Assembly (NCBI GenBank): GCA_037833965.1
Contig: AP031355.1
Span: 23,771,501-23,835,500, forward strand
Source: Marchantia polymorpha subsp. ruderalis
Taxonomy: Eukaryota > Streptophyta > Marchantiopsida > Marchantiales > Marchantiaceae
Reading direction: 5' to 3'
Length of the DNA: 64,000 bases
In this document: piece after piece, positions 37,201 to 49,700 of the stretch
Position numbering within the stretch: position 1 is the stretch's first letter
How the letters are laid out: every line of letters begins with the position of its first letter
Notes under the pieces: model-generated
The model's input: only the letters and a program-made list of their open reading frames with translations
What the model was told of the DNA's origin: nothing
Databases searched by the model: none
Translations under genes and position numbers: made by a program

Positions 37201-37700
37201 TGCTAGATGTCACTTTCTTTTCAAGACTAGTAATGAAATCTTCCATAAATCATTGAATCAATTTGATTTTTCTTACTCTTTAAATACTTTCAACATAGTA
37301 ATTGGAATTATTGATTATTCTCTTCAAAATTTACAACAATTTACTTGATAATTTACTATAATTATTGATCACTTAAACTAAAAAATGGATTATATATTAT
37401 TTATTAATAAAAAATTAAATAGAAGAAAAAAGATGAAAAATGTGTGTACTAATTGCATAAAAATGTATCATGTTATTATAACAAGTGTGATTATGTGTCA
37501 ATCTCAATAATGTAGAAAAATAATTATCTATAAATTTTTTATAATTTATTGATATTAAATGTAATAAAAATTTATATTTTTAATTTTCCAAAAGAACCAA
37601 AAGAAAATCAACAGATATTGATTTTTAAAATATTTCAGTAATATACGTTTTCATTTATATAATAATTATCAATATGTGTATGATCATGTTATATTTTGAG
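34201..37700. other. AT-rich stretch without a gene
   Basis: This is the third long AT-rich tract of the window, similar in texture to 1-4000 and 12700-16080. It has short chance frames only and no recognised motif or repeat family. Confidence 0.55.
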
Positions 37701-39560
37701 TTATGTATCATGATCTTTAATCTCAATAAAGATATAAAGACAAATCAATAACGACAAAGACGAAGATGCGAAAAAAGTCGTTCTTTGCTCCCGTATGCAG
37801 AGAATAATATAGCAAGTAATATATAGCCAAAAGGGGTTGCTCTTCTCTGCTGATATCAGAGAAGGCAGAAAAAGTGACACAGGACTCAACCTCCTCAACT
37901 TTCAAGTTCATCAATTCCGAGCAGGCGGAGAAGAACTTTACACTCAAGGGACCAAAGCCATTGATTCGCAATTTATGGCCGAAACAAAGGACTTGGTCTG
38001 TGGAACCACGCACGAGGGATTGGGCTGCTCTGTGCAACTAGCGAAAACAGTATAAGCTCGACTGTACTGCGTGAGTCTAGTCACTTCACGTCACTGCGCA
38101 GTGACCAGTCTCGACAACTGTATGGCTTCTTGTCGGCTACTTGTTCCTCGGACGCGATTACCGTTAACAGGTTCTTCCCCTACCACGTACGGAGTCGGTA
38201 TTGTACGCAGTTCTTTTGTCTGCTTCTGCCTATTGTCCCTAGGCTCCAATTTCCCCTCTAAGACACCTCGGCTTCAGGTCGTAGTACCCTCGGTTTGCAA
38301 CCAAAAATTATAATTATAACTAAAATATTAAGTGGAGAGAAGAAAAGAAAAAAGCCGTGCAATTATGAAAGAAGGGGCTAGGTCTCGTGGTATAGCAATG
38401 AAAAATATATCATACAACGCCAAAATATATTCAAAATGTCATGGTTGAAGGGTTACAAGCAACATAAGTTACGCGTACATATAGAATTAGTCTCTTATGT
38501 AAAGATCAAGATACTATTATACATTATAGAAAAATGTAATACGTTGAAGAAGAAATACTATAAAGTAAGAAAAAATAATGATATCCACATTAGAAGTATG
38601 ATAGTTTCTCACGGACTCTCACACTACTATGTGAAAGTTTGATTTTTTAATTTCATATAACTTCACTGAACAATAAAAGAGTTCTATGCATGACCTTGAA
38701 AACATTGGTTGCTCTGGTACCTCTCGACCAGAATCTAGGATGATGGTTATCAACTAAAATTGCGTCAAGTGTAAGATCTAAACTACCATGTCTACAGTAG
38801 TGACTTGATCCTAGGAGGAAACAAGTATAGATGTGTATTGATACTGGTTGACGGCAAGCCATACAAACAAAAAATCCATGCGAAGTAGATATGCTCTTGG
38901 ACCTTGGTAAACACACAATCTATGAGGAATCAGGTGTTCTATGACTGCCAAATATATATAGAGTCACGGGAATACCTCTTACATTCGAAACAATTCCACA
39001 CGCATTCTCGAAAAATAAAAATACGCCTCCCAAGATAACGAGGACTCTCGCACCCAGAAAAAAGTGACTGATGAGAGGAAAAAGGCTATAAAATGCATGG
39101 TCGATGTATCAAATATTACCACCAGGTAATCGGCCATGGACAACACCAGGGGGGCACTTATTCATCAGTCTCCATTCATGGCACGTATTCCTCGTCCTCC
39201 GTTCCAGGAACGGACCCGTGACGGGTCGTTACAGTCGAAGGCCTACGGGGACCTACGGAAAATCACGTTCCGTGGACGCACCTTCCTCTTCTCCGTCGGA
39301 CGTCCATGCACGTACAGACCATTGGGCGTTAGGCCCTCTTGCACGCAAGGACCGCCAGGATAGATACGAAGACGACGAGAAGACCTTCGATCCGTATAAA
39401 GAGAGTGGCGTATGTCTACGGCGTAGCGCCTTCCGGAATAATAGAGAATAAAGGTTGGGAGTGCCCATCAAGTGGTCCATGGGATGCGATGTGCCTAGGT
39501 TCCCATAGCGTTTCCATGAAAATAATTGTCATACTTCACTCAACATATTTACTTTAATCA
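37701..39560. other. Two GC-richer islands in AT-rich DNA, possibly old repeats
   Basis: Islands at about 37835-38310 and 39060-39500 contrast sharply with AT-rich flanks. The second holds good TATA boxes on the plus strand (ggctataaaatgc at about 39085 and cgtataaagag near 39396). The first ends ggtttgcaacc before an AT-rich run. Their shape suggests solo LTRs or other decayed repeats. No coding domain and no matched pair of repeats was found, so the call stays open. Confidence 0.3.
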
Positions 39561-39862
39561 AATCCAAATATCTAACTTATTACATGAATAATGAACTAAC
39601 GTCTTTTTTAAAAAATTCGAAATTTTACGTCATATATATATATATAATTAAATTAGATTCCATAAAATGTTTAGCAAACTAGTTGTTCATAAAAGAATGA
39701 TATTTCTGAGAATGAGTCCGACGCGGTTTGAGGAGATTTCATTGTAGGCCTTTAGCCGTGTGGCCGGGAATGGTACATTTTCTAAATATGATTTACTTGA
39801 TGGATGAATTTCAATGTCCATACAATATTACCAAAAAGGTTCAATATTGAGGAAGACTATGA

Positions 39863-41105
39863 CTAGACTGGCACTTCGACGATAAAAGGCAGGGATGGCC
39901 GATTCTTCATCCCGTCAGATCCTACTCGGGACTGCCATAAATCTGTAAAGGGGGCTCTGCTCGAAACACTGTCACACTCAGCAGGCTCTGACAGATTCGA
40001 TGCTCCCTGACGCTGCAAAGCTCTGGGTTCACATCTCTCCAAAGACATCTCACAATTTGGCCCAGAAGCCTTTTGCGTTTTCGTCATGCGATACCACTTA
40101 CTCCCTTTGATTGATAATTAAATGAAAATCAGTTGATTGTTTGATAATTCGTACTCTGTAAAAATAAAATCAAAACACATCATTCTGATTAGAAAGGAAG
40201 AATGGAATGGTCGTTGGTTTGATTTATGTCGACAAACTTCATTCTGATAAACTCGTGACCGTGATCATGATGTCGAGACCTTCGTAGTGCAAATGACTGC
40301 AGCAATAATGTGGACATCTGACTCCCCTTCAGATATTCTCTTGAAGCCTGAAATCTGCATGACCACGAACATGAATGCCCATTCTGTCCTTCCTCCATCA
40401 CGACTGACTCTCTGTCGCGAGCTCTGCTCAGCCTCTTCACTGATGAGCCTCGATGGGCAGTTATCAGCTACACACCAACAGCATTGGGAAATTGGGAGGC
40501 AGACGAGCCAAAGCTTCACACCTGCCCCAACGAGAGGTGATATCTCCATGCCTCGGTAGCAGAGACGCACTGTAGGATCGTGCTTCTGGATAGAAAGAAT
40601 GATCGAGAGAGTCATGGACTACTAAGGATGCAAAATTGGTGAGAATGTTTGTCGATTATGGAAACCAGATCGTGCCTGTCGATAAGCACTAGCCACCACC
40701 ATCGTGAACTAAAATTCTCCCTTCTTGCTTTCCATTGCTTTGCTCAAAAAACGAATCAGTCGATGGAGGTTCCATTGAACGACGAAACCCCTGGATGCCC
40801 CTCATCGAATCATCCCCTCCTACAGAGCAACACATACAGATATCAACTCCCTCTTGGAATCAGTGTGTCGGCTTTCTCCTCGACCAGAACTGCAGTTCCA
40901 ATTTTCAGTGGCTTGCTCCAACATGGGCATAGGCTCTGATGCTTGGACTAGACAGTCTACAACAATGACTGACTGATTCGCTGGCTGCTCCGCTGGCCAG
41001 GCCTGTTCCTGTTCCTGTTTTCCTTTCCAAGTTTCTACACCACCACCCGTTCCCCCTCTTGGATGGTTGATCTAGATTGCTATTGCCAGACCAAATGAGA
41101 TTCAC
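39863..41105 (-). other. Possible unrecognised multi-exon gene or gene fragment
   Basis: On the minus strand an open segment of about 78 codons, from about 41072 down, includes the text QEQEQAWPAEQP and SVIVVDCLVQASEP. It runs into a good donor (GTATGT) near 40835. Open segments near 40600-40190 and a 74-codon frame with ATG at 40087 and stop at 39863 follow downstream. Composition is more gene-like than the AT-rich spacer to the left. I do not recognise the family and could not settle the splice sites. It may be a real lineage-specific gene or chance. Confidence 0.22.
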
Positions 41106-43762
41106 GGATCAGGAAGAGCAACATTACGAACGGAAAATACAAGTTTGAACTTCCGACGTGATCCACACGAGAGGAATCTGGTGGTGTATATATCAGCATG
41201 ACCGAGCTGAGTCGAAGTGGAGAATCTGATGCATTAATTTGTGTGACTCATAAGTCACAGCAACAGGAACTTAGGATACGCATCAAAGCCACTGAGAGGA
41301 TCAAGCAATGTACGACGGAGGACATTGGCATCCTCACTCCGTGGTGTGTGAAATCAGCCTAGTCAAGAAGAACATGCCTGGAACATGCAAAAGCTTTGGT
41401 TTTCATCCTCCCCAGGCATAAGGTTCTTACTTGCAACATGAGGGTTTATCTTGGTGGGGCACTCACTACCTGAGCTGCATAAGTGGGGTGCAGATTCTCG
41501 TGCTTTGTGTTCGTGCTGCCATCTGTTTCGATTGTGCATTATTTATATGCTATTCCCATCAGAAATTTTTCTGTTGAAAAGTACTTCATTCCTTTGGAGC
41601 AACTGTCTCTGCCGTGGTGACACACTTCGAGAGCTTGCAATCGGATAGTCAGTGATAGTGAAGTCACATCCTTCATTCAAGCATGCTCGGCAAGAAAAGA
41701 AATGTGTACGACTAAAGTACAGTAGAGTTATAGTCTTTGTTGAAGCGATGAGGGGCAAGTTTCATGCCCAAGCAAAGGAGCATAGCCGTCACACATCATA
41801 CCCTCCACGGTAAGTTATCATTTTTGCTGTCCGTACTTCGTGCAATCTCGGTCAGGTCGTTTCATTTTGTTCCATGGGACCTCCCCTTGTCTATTTCTCG
41901 TTAGATTCTGATAGGTTGGTTTTTATTTCTCAGGGAGCAAAAGCAAGGAACGTCTCTATTGAAGTTAAAACCATGGAAAGTCATTTGAGCAGAAGTTTGC
42001 CAAAAGTCACAAGAGGGGTATAAAGCCTACGATCGCAGTGAAGGATCATGGAACCAGAAAGGCTAAGAAAAGAGACGAAAATCTAGAAATGAGGAAATCT
42101 TTGAGATTTCGTTCAAGATGCGCTAGTTTAAATCGAGAAGATCATCTATAGATTTTCTCAAGAGACAATATTCCGACTTTTCTATTTATGCGGAGATAAG
42201 ATCATTATGGCCCCGGGATCCGTAGTAAGGGGTCTGGAGTGCAGGAAAGCGAAAGGAGGACGAGGAGGAAATGTGGATTGCTTTTGTTGGCATGTATCGT
42301 CAGAGCCGTATGTTGGCTCTGACGATTCATGCATGCACAACACCATACAGTGGAGTGAGATATTGCATCGGCTGTATCAACTGTTTCACCAAAAGCATGG
42401 TACACGGGTGCCTGTTCGATTCTCATGTCTGACTCCTCTTGACGTGATGTGCCAGTCTTTTCGCAGAGTTTTCTAACAAAAAGGCTTATTTCAGAGGGGA
42501 CTGTCACAAGGCGACTGATTCCTGACCGGCACGCGAAGCCTACCTGCACAGCAGAGTACGAAAGTGAAGGAACAAATCATGTCTGGATGATGCTTGCCGT
42601 CAGGTACGGAAGAATGTGAGTGAGCGTCTTGCTCCTCGGACACTTTGAAGTGACTGAATGCTCGCTTCTACCTCCTCACTGCGAAAACGATCTCTGCGCT
42701 GTTCATGGAGTTCAGCGTGGTAAATGCGCCTTAATACGTACACCTTAGTGCGTTAATATCCGCTGCAAATACTACGATGATGGGATTAACTTCCACTTCA
42801 AGAGTGTGCACATTTTACTGCCAGGTTCCGATAACGTTCTCGTCACATTCTGCTCGCAGAGATTCCAAGAAGGTTAACAACGGGGACAATGCAAGAGGTT
42901 CGGTACAAAGTGAAGGAAGAGCATGGACTTGATTCGGTCCGACAGAGGAACATCAGCTAAGAGAACTTCTAGTGGAAAAGTATTCGTCATTCGTGCAAAG
43001 CCGTTAATCGTGTGTTCGCCTCACAGGGGAAGCAAGGAATTTGGTGGGATTCGATCTAACAATAGCAATCTATGATGTGGATCAAGAGCAGATGAGGGGA
43101 GGTTACCCAGATCCCTGTGAGTTTGTTTCAGTGCTGTTACCGGCACATCTGTAGTCGAGCAGCTGACTCCTGTCCTGAGATGTCCCAGTCCAGAGGGTCC
43201 TTGAAATATCACCAAAATACGCATTTTCAAAAACACGTTATTCGTACTTTACGGAAACTTGAATCATCATCGAACTCAAACGTACCGAGTGAGATAACTC
43301 GGAATAGTCAAGGAAACAGAAAAATCACGGCCCCAACTCCAGAACAAAGAATGAAGACAAGCATTCCACGGAAGTATGACAAAGATTCAAGCATGCAGGG
43401 ACTTACATACCGCTGATAGCTTCTTTCCTGGTTTCCTTCTTTGATCCGTGGTACAGAAAACCCCGGACGAATGGATCTAAGAGGCGAGCTTCTCTCTATT
43501 GTACACTCCCAACTGTTTGGCAGTTCCACAAAAAATATCTCCTACAATGAATCACACTACGAAATGGAACCTGACCATGAAAGGACTCTAGACTACAACT
43601 AAGTATATACCTCTAACAAAATTTTTGCAGTGTGAAGAACCTTTCCACACAGCTGACTTGTTTCTGTCGAAAAAAGTGTCTAGGCGTTCCAGACCCATGC
43701 GTAACGGCGCATGTGTCTGGAATGTCTCAATAATGTTTCGACAACCGACCAAACGAATGTAC
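41106..43762. other. 3' flank of the SEN1-like gene, no gene recognised
   Basis: Between the stop of the helicase gene at 43763 and the uncertain segment near 41000 only short frames exist on either strand. The first few hundred bases next to 43763 are probably the 3' untranslated region of the helicase transcript. Confidence 0.4.
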
Positions 43763-46700
43763 TCATGGGTGTTTAGAGGCCCTACTAGGGTCACCGGTTT
43801 GTTCTTTAGATTTCGAAGGAGAGTAACCCCCTTTAGCTTGAGCACGAGTTACACTCGACAAACCTGAAAGTATACTATCTAATGCTGAAGTTGTATTTGC
43901 TGGAGGAGACCTGCCAACGTTGCTGGCAGAATTAGCTTTTGAACACGGAGCTGAAGACGAATGCGACGTTGGATAGGCCTGGGGAACACCGTTAGAAGAA
44001 CCGGATTTTGAAGCTCTTTGAGCTCTCTGGAATTGCTCCCATTCAACAGCCCTCTCTGCGGCGGTGAGCTGACCAGCTCGATCTTCATTACCTGACATAA
44101 GAGGAGAGGGCTGAGCTGATGATGAAGACTGCCTTTTAGAAGGCGGCAACGAACCCGAGGACATGATGGCCGACGCCTCTTCTCGCTGTCTCTTCCGTGC
44201 AGCAAGCATGTCTTCTCTGCTCGTACGCCTGTCTTGAGAAACACTCCTTTGGTCAGACCGCCTACTCTGGAAATCTGCTTGTTGCTGCATAGGACGCTGA
44301 GCGTCTACTGCAGCTCGAGTATCACCCGTTCTCCTTTCTCTGGCAAACTCACTAGAAATGACCCCGTCTTCTACCCGCTTCTCTTCTCCGCGATTGGTCA
44401 CTACACTGTCCGGCCTACATCTGTCTCCCCGGCTGTCCTCTGAACTTCTTCTGTGCATATCATTGCGACGATCTTTGTGTCTGTCTACACCCACCTCTGG
44501 CATCTTTCCACTCTTAGACTGACTAAGGTCAGACTTAGACTTCTCCATGTACTTCTGAGCTTGACGCAATCTCTCCTGTGTCTTTTCATCCAATGAAGCT
44601 TGAGAGTTTGTAGACTTTCGCCTCTCATAATCAGCTCTAGCCTTCGCATCATCTGCTCTAATTCTTCCCTGTGACTTCTCACCAATCGGACCGTGGGCGC
44701 CTTGTCTAGACTTGCGCATCTCATAATCAGCTCTCGCCTTCTCGTCATCCACTCTGCTTCTTTCGCGTGACTTCCCATCCATCGAAGCTTGGCCTAGACT
44801 AGATTTCCGTTTCTGATGGTCAGCTCTAGACTTCTCCTCATCTGTTCTACTTCTATCACTGGGTCCACGTGAGGCCACTAAAACCTTGCCAGCCTCACTG
44901 CTCGTAGATTCTCCAGGGTACTTCCTGTCGTTCAGAAACCTCCCTTGCGGGTTATCGGCTACTGGTGTAGGAGAGTGCTCCAAAACTAGTTTTCTACGGT
45001 CCAAACCCGATCTTGCCTCGGTGCTGATGACTTTCTTGGCTGGACGTACTTCACTGGCATCACCACCGTGTCTTTGTGAGGGCTCTGATGTCCCATGGCC
45101 GACCGTCTGTCCCTCCACTCTTACTAGATGTCTTTTCCTTTCTTCTCTTGCTCTGTCCTCCTGCCCTCCGTTCAGCCTCTCTTCCTTTGGAGACTTGAGC
45201 TCTCCCTTAACACTACGGCTATCAGAGTCTCTTGAATTTACCTCCCTAATCTCGCCAGCAGCTCCACGAGGTTGTAGCTGCCGACTGTTTCCATCCAAAG
45301 GATGCTTCTCGGAAATTCCTGACTTCAGGAGTTCCTTGCTTCGAACATCAGGTTTCCCACCCCTCACTTCTATTCTGTCTACAGAGGGTTGCTTTCCACC
45401 ATCCTCGACGGATCCCGACAACAAGGTGGAAACGGCTGGGGGTCTCGTTTCGGGCTCCGAAAAACTTTTCTCAGAATCCTCCCGCCTCCTATTATTAACT
45501 GGGCGAAATTCCCTTGTACCATGGGTACTTGCCCTCCTTCCAGAGGTTTCTTCATCTGCTAACCTCTTGGCACTTTCTGGCTTAAGATTATCTGGAACAG
45601 GTACTGGAGGAGAACCTTTCTTTTGAAAGAAAGATGAATATGGTTTCTGAATGGGGAAGAAAAGAGCCCTCTTCTTGGCATTTCTCAACAATGCGTCCCA
45701 CGATGCATTTGCTTGCAGAGTGGCGGCGTTCCCCACAACCCAACAAGAAAAACGAGCCCTCGTGAGAGCAACATTCATACGTCGAACATCAGCTACAAAC
45801 CCGATCCCTCCCGACTTTTGGTTCGAATTAGGCGATGCACGCACAGTGGATAAGATAATAATATCCACCTCTCTACCCTGAAACCCATCGACGGTATTGA
45901 ACTCCACATCTGCAGCTGCTTTGGAACCCACCGTTCTTGTAAATTGCTCCTGAAGCAATCTGAGTTGTTGCTTGTAGGGGGTGATGACACCAACCCGCCC
46001 TTCCCAAAGTTCAGCCGAGTATCTCTTCTTCAGTGTCAGGTACAGTTGCAGAACAACTTCCACTTCGGCCTCGTTGCTGATAGACTGGGAAGCAGAGTTA
46101 CCCCTTCCACCTTCCTTACCGTCTACCACATCGAAAAATACATAGGGTCCGAGATACGACTCTCTGTGGAAAATTGCTTTCCTACTTCCCTTCAGACCTG
46201 GCCCATCTGTGATCAGGTTATTATAGAAATGAGCTGAAGGAAACTCACGGATCTCTGGATGCATTCGATACTGTGTACTGAGCATGGTCACAGGATAGCC
46301 AGCCCGCTGTAACCGCTCAAACATACTACGCTCGTATGCCATCTTGCTGACATTTTGAGACAAAACTGTGGCAGGCAACTGCTTCGGATCTCCAACCATT
46401 ACACACCTAGCATTGACTTGTGTAAGCAGTTGAAAAGGGATGAGAGTGGCAGGCTCTAGTGCCTGACCTGCTTCATCAATAACTACTGCATCAAAGAAAC
46501 ACTCCTGCGCAGGCTTGTGTTTCTTTGCCCCGACTATGGACTCCATACAGACTGTGTAAATGTCTCCTCCACACCCACTCAGCGTGGTCACGACAACATC
46601 CGCTTGTCTGATGATCTGCTTCCTGATGGCTTTCCGTTTGTTCTGAGACTCCTCCCATGATTTCCTACCTTCTTTCTCTGCCGTGGCTAGCTCTGCTGAG

Positions 46701-49700
46701 ATCTCCCTACGCTGCTTGTACAGCAGGTTCAGCTTCCCTGTGGTCGCTGATGGACCTTGGGCGACGATCTTGGCAGCCTTGCTTGCTAGGTCGGACTCCA
46801 AATTGACAGGCTTCTGTCCTGTCTTTTCGTTCTCTTCGAAGCCTTTGGCCTGAGACAGCAACGCTTCCAGCACTTGAATGAACTCAATAATGTCCTCAAG
46901 CTTTGCTCTTGATTCCATCAACTTCGCTTGCGCTTTCTCCTCAGCTGCATCTTCGTCGTCGTCTTTTTCAGCTCCGAGTCTCTGATTGACGAGCGTGTCG
47001 ATGAAAACTGGCAGCGAGTTCGGGTGCACCGACTTCACAGCCCCTATCCTAACAATAGACGGTCTGAAGAATGCTCCATTTGCTCCATACAGACCATTCT
47101 TCAATATTCTGGCGACAATCTCGTCTACGGCAGCATTGGACTGGGCGCAAACAAGAACTCTCTGTTTGGGACCGTCTCCAAACCCGGAATCACTGTCCTT
47201 CATCATCTGTTTAGCTATAGCGGCATCCTGCCATGACTTGCTTATTGCAAAGGAAGTCCTGGCTGCAGCGCTCATATTAGTCGATCGACCAGTGGGGACG
47301 TGAGAGTTCTCCTTCCCTGTTCTCGGGTTTCGCCGTGGAGATTTGACCGCAAGTAGGGCACTGATCACCGCCACGATGGTCCTGGTCTTCCCGGTTCCCG
47401 GGGGACCCTGCACCAGGGTGAGCTGATGAGTATTTGTCATGGTTTCCTTCCCACCAATGGCGAATGCAATTGCACGAATCTGGCTCTCGTTGTACTCCGC
47501 TGTGATTTTCTCCTGCAGTGCTTCTGGCAAACCACGCAAGTCAAGTGATGGCTTACTGTGCTCTGTGCTCTTCGCTTCTTGGGCAGGGATGGAAGTGTCG
47601 GGAGTGAGCAGAATAGGCAACAGTGGGAGACAAGGAACTGAAGACAGCGCTTGGCATTCTCGAAGTTGTGGAGACATGTTCATCACTTTGGTGAGATGCC
47701 ACTTACTGCGGTCCACCAGCAGGCGTTTGGCTTTTGTGAGACGAGGATCACTCATGTTAATGTAAATCTTCATCAGAAGAATCGTGGCTCGACTCTTGCT
47801 CTCTCGTTCCCTGCTTTCAACTTTGGCTAGCAAGTGACAAGTCTGCTGTCCGACACTCATAGGTTGCCGGCTAAGCAAAATCAGATCGTTCTCTGCACAC
47901 GATCTTGGTGCAGCATCGGAACCTGCTTCGGCCATGAAGCGACCGAGGTTAAAATCATCCACTCTCTCCAAGGACATTAATCTCACGACACCAGTTGTCG
48001 TGCTATCAGACAAGTTCAGCTCCTCATAAGAGCGCTGTAATTGGGCCTTGAACTCATCCATTAGTAATGGTCGGAAGATTTCCATGTATTGCTCTGAAGA
48101 CTTGAAAGTCAAGGGCACTTTCTCAAGTCGTTCTCCAAAGTTGGCTAGATCATCATCGTCCACTCCCACTAAAGATAAGTAATTTAGAGAGAGAATTCTC
48201 CTGTACCAGTCATCCATTCGAGGAATAACACGAGGTTTTATGACCAGTTCCGGTGTCTTCACCACATTCCCTACTCCTTTTCCACCTTCACCGGGTAATT
48301 CCAGCCGAACCAACTGCCGTCTTGGTTTAGAAATCATGTCTTTCAGTCCAGTGGTCTTTCTGACATTTTCCAGGGCCTGATCCAGAGGATCTACATCGTT
48401 GCCAATGACGAGCTGCCTCAAGATTGCGTCTGAAGACTTGGTTTTCAAGTCCGGATCGGCGGCTTTGGTAGATGCTTGCTCCACTGCCGGCGTTGGAACT
48501 TTCAGATCTTTCTTAACACTAGTGGCAGCTTCGGAAGCAGCTAATCTCTTGGCCCTTTCTTCTCTTTCAACTCTTTCTCTCACTTGCATTCGCACGACAT
48601 CTTCGACCCCAGCTCGCTGTTCGAGGCCTGTCCGATGCTCCGCCCTGAGTGAAGACAGTTTGCCTGCAGGCTTTTGAGGCTTGGCATTGTATTTCTTATA
48701 GCCAGGTGGTTTAAAAGGGGTGGACTTGCCCGAGGGCTGGATCACTCCTCCCTTGCTTGCTTGTCCGAGCAGCTGATCAATTCGAGCCTTTGTGAGGAAA
48801 TTGTCAAGAGTGGAGGAGGGTCTATGCCGAATTGAAGGTCGCTTAAACAGCGATTCCTCGTCCCTGTTTGTAGAACTGGTCGTTGTATCCAACCCAGCAT
48901 CGGCCTTGTAGTCACCCAAGGATTCTCCAGGTTGAGTCGACGCACCAGCTGCATTACTTGATATCGACATCTCTGAAAGCGATAAGGATGCTGAACCGTA
49001 GTTATCTTCATCCTCTGTGAGATCGATGATATCCCTGTATCCCTCTTGTTGCCTTACAGGTATACTACCGTCCTTCAGGAATCTCGAAGGTAGGGCCTGT
49101 GTGCTTGTAATCGACGGCCAGCTCAGCTGCCCGTTGGTGTCACTTGACTGAACCTTTGGAAGTCTCCGAGGTAGATTATCCAGAAATCCTTGACTCTCAA
49201 GTGTAGTTGATAAAGACTGCAGAAGTGTACCCAGCTGAAGTTTGCAACTCTCTCCCAGTGAGAATCCTGGCTTCCGAAACTCCACAATCACATCCTCCAC
49301 GATAGAAGAAGACACAAGTTGAGTTTTCCGCAGATCCTCGAGGATGGACACAACGGCCTCTTTCCACCACCTCTGTATGATGGCTGATGCAAGATCCCCC
49401 CATCTGACAAGAGCTTGAAACCATGTCAAATCACTGCTCTCTTCGGCAGACGAGCACTGCTTCAGGCTAGGAACTGTAAATACTCGTTTCTTGTGAGCAG
49501 GATCTAGATGGCGACAGACCAATGGTAAGAGTTGCAACATTCTCGTGAAAGTCATCAACTGACCTGCACCATCAACGTACTGTCTTCCCTCAAATAAGGT
49601 CTTTTCCAACAAGGGCCATATATGGCTCGCAACAACTCTGCAGAGACGACTCCAAACTTCCTCGTCTCTCCGTATCTTATGGGTTGCAGGTATTATCTCG

